A stretch of DNA of 6,405 nucleotides from Pseudomonadota bacterium. GTDB lineage: Bacteria; Pseudomonadota; Gammaproteobacteria; Enterobacterales; Succinivibrionaceae. Below, in pieces: positions 5,779 to 6,405 of the stretch (positions within the stretch are counted from its first letter, which is position 1; each line of letters opens with the position of its first letter). The DNA lies in assembly GCA_023460615.1 (NCBI GenBank), contig JAEWPL010000204.1:1-6405 (forward strand), written 5' to 3'. Below the pieces are notes generated by a model that saw only the letters and a program-made list of their open reading frames with translations, was not told the DNA's origin and searched no databases. A program made the position numbers and the translations under genes.

Positions 5779-6362
5779 GCAGCACTTCCTATAAAGCCAG
5801 CAAAGCCCATAAAGGATAATGAAAGTAAACCAGCGGTGATAAGTGCAATAGCAGTATTTTTAAATGGCTCTGGTACATCTGCTATAGCAAGTCTTTCGCG
5901 AATGGCACTAAATAAAACTAACACTAAAGTAAAACCAACACCTGCACCTAGTGCAAAGACAACGGCTTCAACAAAAGTATAAGATAAAGAATTTTGTAAA
6001 AGTACTAAGCCTAATACCACGCAATTGGTGGTAATTAAAGGCAGATAAATACCTAAGGCATTGTATAAATCAATGGAGATATATCTGATGACGATTTCAA
6101 CTAATTGCACGGAGATTGCGATGATGACAATATCCATGATTAAGTCTAGGGAGTCTAAGTTGTACTTTTCAAGCACAAAGTAATTCATACCAAAGCAAGA
6201 AGCGCTAGTTATTAACAGTACAAAGGTAGTGGCTAGTCCCATACCTAAAGCTGCACTGATCTTATTTGAAACGCCTAAAAATGGGCACAAGCCTAAAAAT
6301 CTAACTAGTACGAAATTGTTTACAATTGCCGCACCAAAAAATAAAAATAGCAAATGAGCCAT
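5775..6362 (-). CDS. rsxA: Electron transport complex subunit RsxA/RnfA
   Basis: RsxA is a polytopic inner-membrane subunit homologous to RsxE; the two are inverted relative to each other in the membrane and together hold an Fe-S centre that passes electrons across it. The 195-residue product (193 in Escherichia) has about six hydrophobic segments. It shows NNFVLVRFLGLCPFLGVS (15-32) with C26, TTNCVVLG (111-118) with C114, and IRERLAIADVPEPFK (154-168), followed by ITAGLLSLSFMGFAGF (175-190); all match the family without gaps of note. The ATG at 6362 gives the conserved N-terminus. Its ribosome-binding site is poor (GAG eleven bases upstream), which is odd for the first gene of an operon. It is the first gene visible and probably the first of the operon, as a TATAAT box lies 21 bases upstream. 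Confidence 0.97.
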   Translation of the reverse strand: MAHLLFLFFGAAIVNNFVLVRFLGLCPFLGVSNKISAALGMGLATTFVLLITSASCFGMNYFVLEKYNLDSLDLIMDIVIIAISVQLVEIVIRYISIDLYNALGIYLPLITTNCVVLGLVLLQNSLSYTFVEAVVFALGAGVGFTLVLVLFSAIRERLAIADVPEPFKNTAIALITAGLLSLSFMGFAGFIGSAA

Positions 6363-6368
6363 GTTGTG

Positions 6369-6384
6369 ATATTCTCGAAAATAT
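6369..6384. promoter_or_regulatory. Palindrome in the rsxA leader, possible operator
   Basis: ATATTCTCGAAAATAT is a 16-base palindrome with one mismatched pair (positions 6 and 11). It touches the downstream edge of the TATAAT box and covers the expected transcription start, a place where a repressor would block initiation. It does not match the FNR consensus TTGAT-N4-ATCAA or another operator I can name. Confidence 0.3.
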
Positions 6385-6388
6385 TATA
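6383..6388 (-). promoter_or_regulatory. Probable -10 box of the rsx operon promoter
   Basis: The minus strand carries a perfect TATAAT at 6388-6383, 20 bases before the rsxA ATG. A -35 hexamer at the usual 17-base spacing would begin just beyond base 6405 and cannot be seen. In AT-rich DNA a lone TATAAT can be accidental; its position directly in front of the operon supports it. Confidence 0.5.
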
Positions 6389-6405
6389 ATGAGTGTTAAT
6401 TATTA

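Noticed and set aside
1..6405. A novel defence, mobile or biosynthetic system
   Set aside because: The coding space is fully accounted for by rsxABCDGE and flgE. No transposase, integrase, direct-repeat array, toxin-antitoxin pair or unknown conserved gene is visible.

Overview
The window looks like chromosomal DNA from a flagellated, low-GC gammaproteobacterium (GC roughly 40% by eye, not counted). The RsxA-E proteins resemble the Escherichia/Vibrio type: a gene order A-B-C-D-G-E and an RsxC with a long Lys/Glu/Ala-rich C-terminal arm. The low GC and the presence of Rnf would fit an anaerobic or facultative lineage, for example in or near Aeromonadales/Succinivibrionaceae, but that placement is an inference without a database search.

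All recognisable genes are on the minus strand, so transcription runs from high to low coordinates. Bases 6363-6405 hold the leader of rsxA, with a TATAAT -10 box and a small palindrome. Bases 6362-632 carry a complete six-gene rnf/rsx operon in the order rsxA, rsxB, rsxC, rsxD, rsxG, rsxE. The genes overlap or are separated by at most 4 bases. A strong stem-loop with a short T run ends the operon at 622-594.

Bases 631-332 are non-coding and hold the terminator plus what reads as a classic sigma-54 control region: a cluster of TTGCC/GGCAA half-sites (559-494), an exact IHF consensus (461-449), a near-perfect -24/-12 promoter (432-415), a small GC hairpin at the predicted 5' end of the transcript, and a ribosome-binding site. 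These drive the last gene, flgE (flagellar hook protein), of which only the first 110 codons are inside the window.

The six Rnf proteins form one inner-membrane redox pump. RsxC (NADH/FMN and 4Fe-4S) and RsxB (ferredoxin-like) sit on the cytoplasmic side. RsxA and RsxE are paired membrane subunits that share a Cys-ligated Fe-S centre in the membrane. RsxD and RsxG carry covalent FMN. In the family the complex couples ferredoxin:NAD electron transfer to Na+ or H+ movement, or keeps SoxR reduced in Escherichia. A sodium gradient could power a flagellar motor, but a functional link to flgE is only suggested by adjacency.

I found no mobile element, CRISPR array, tRNA, rRNA or unknown multi-gene system. 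The most interesting material is the flgE control region and the lineage-specific oddities in RsxC and RsxD.
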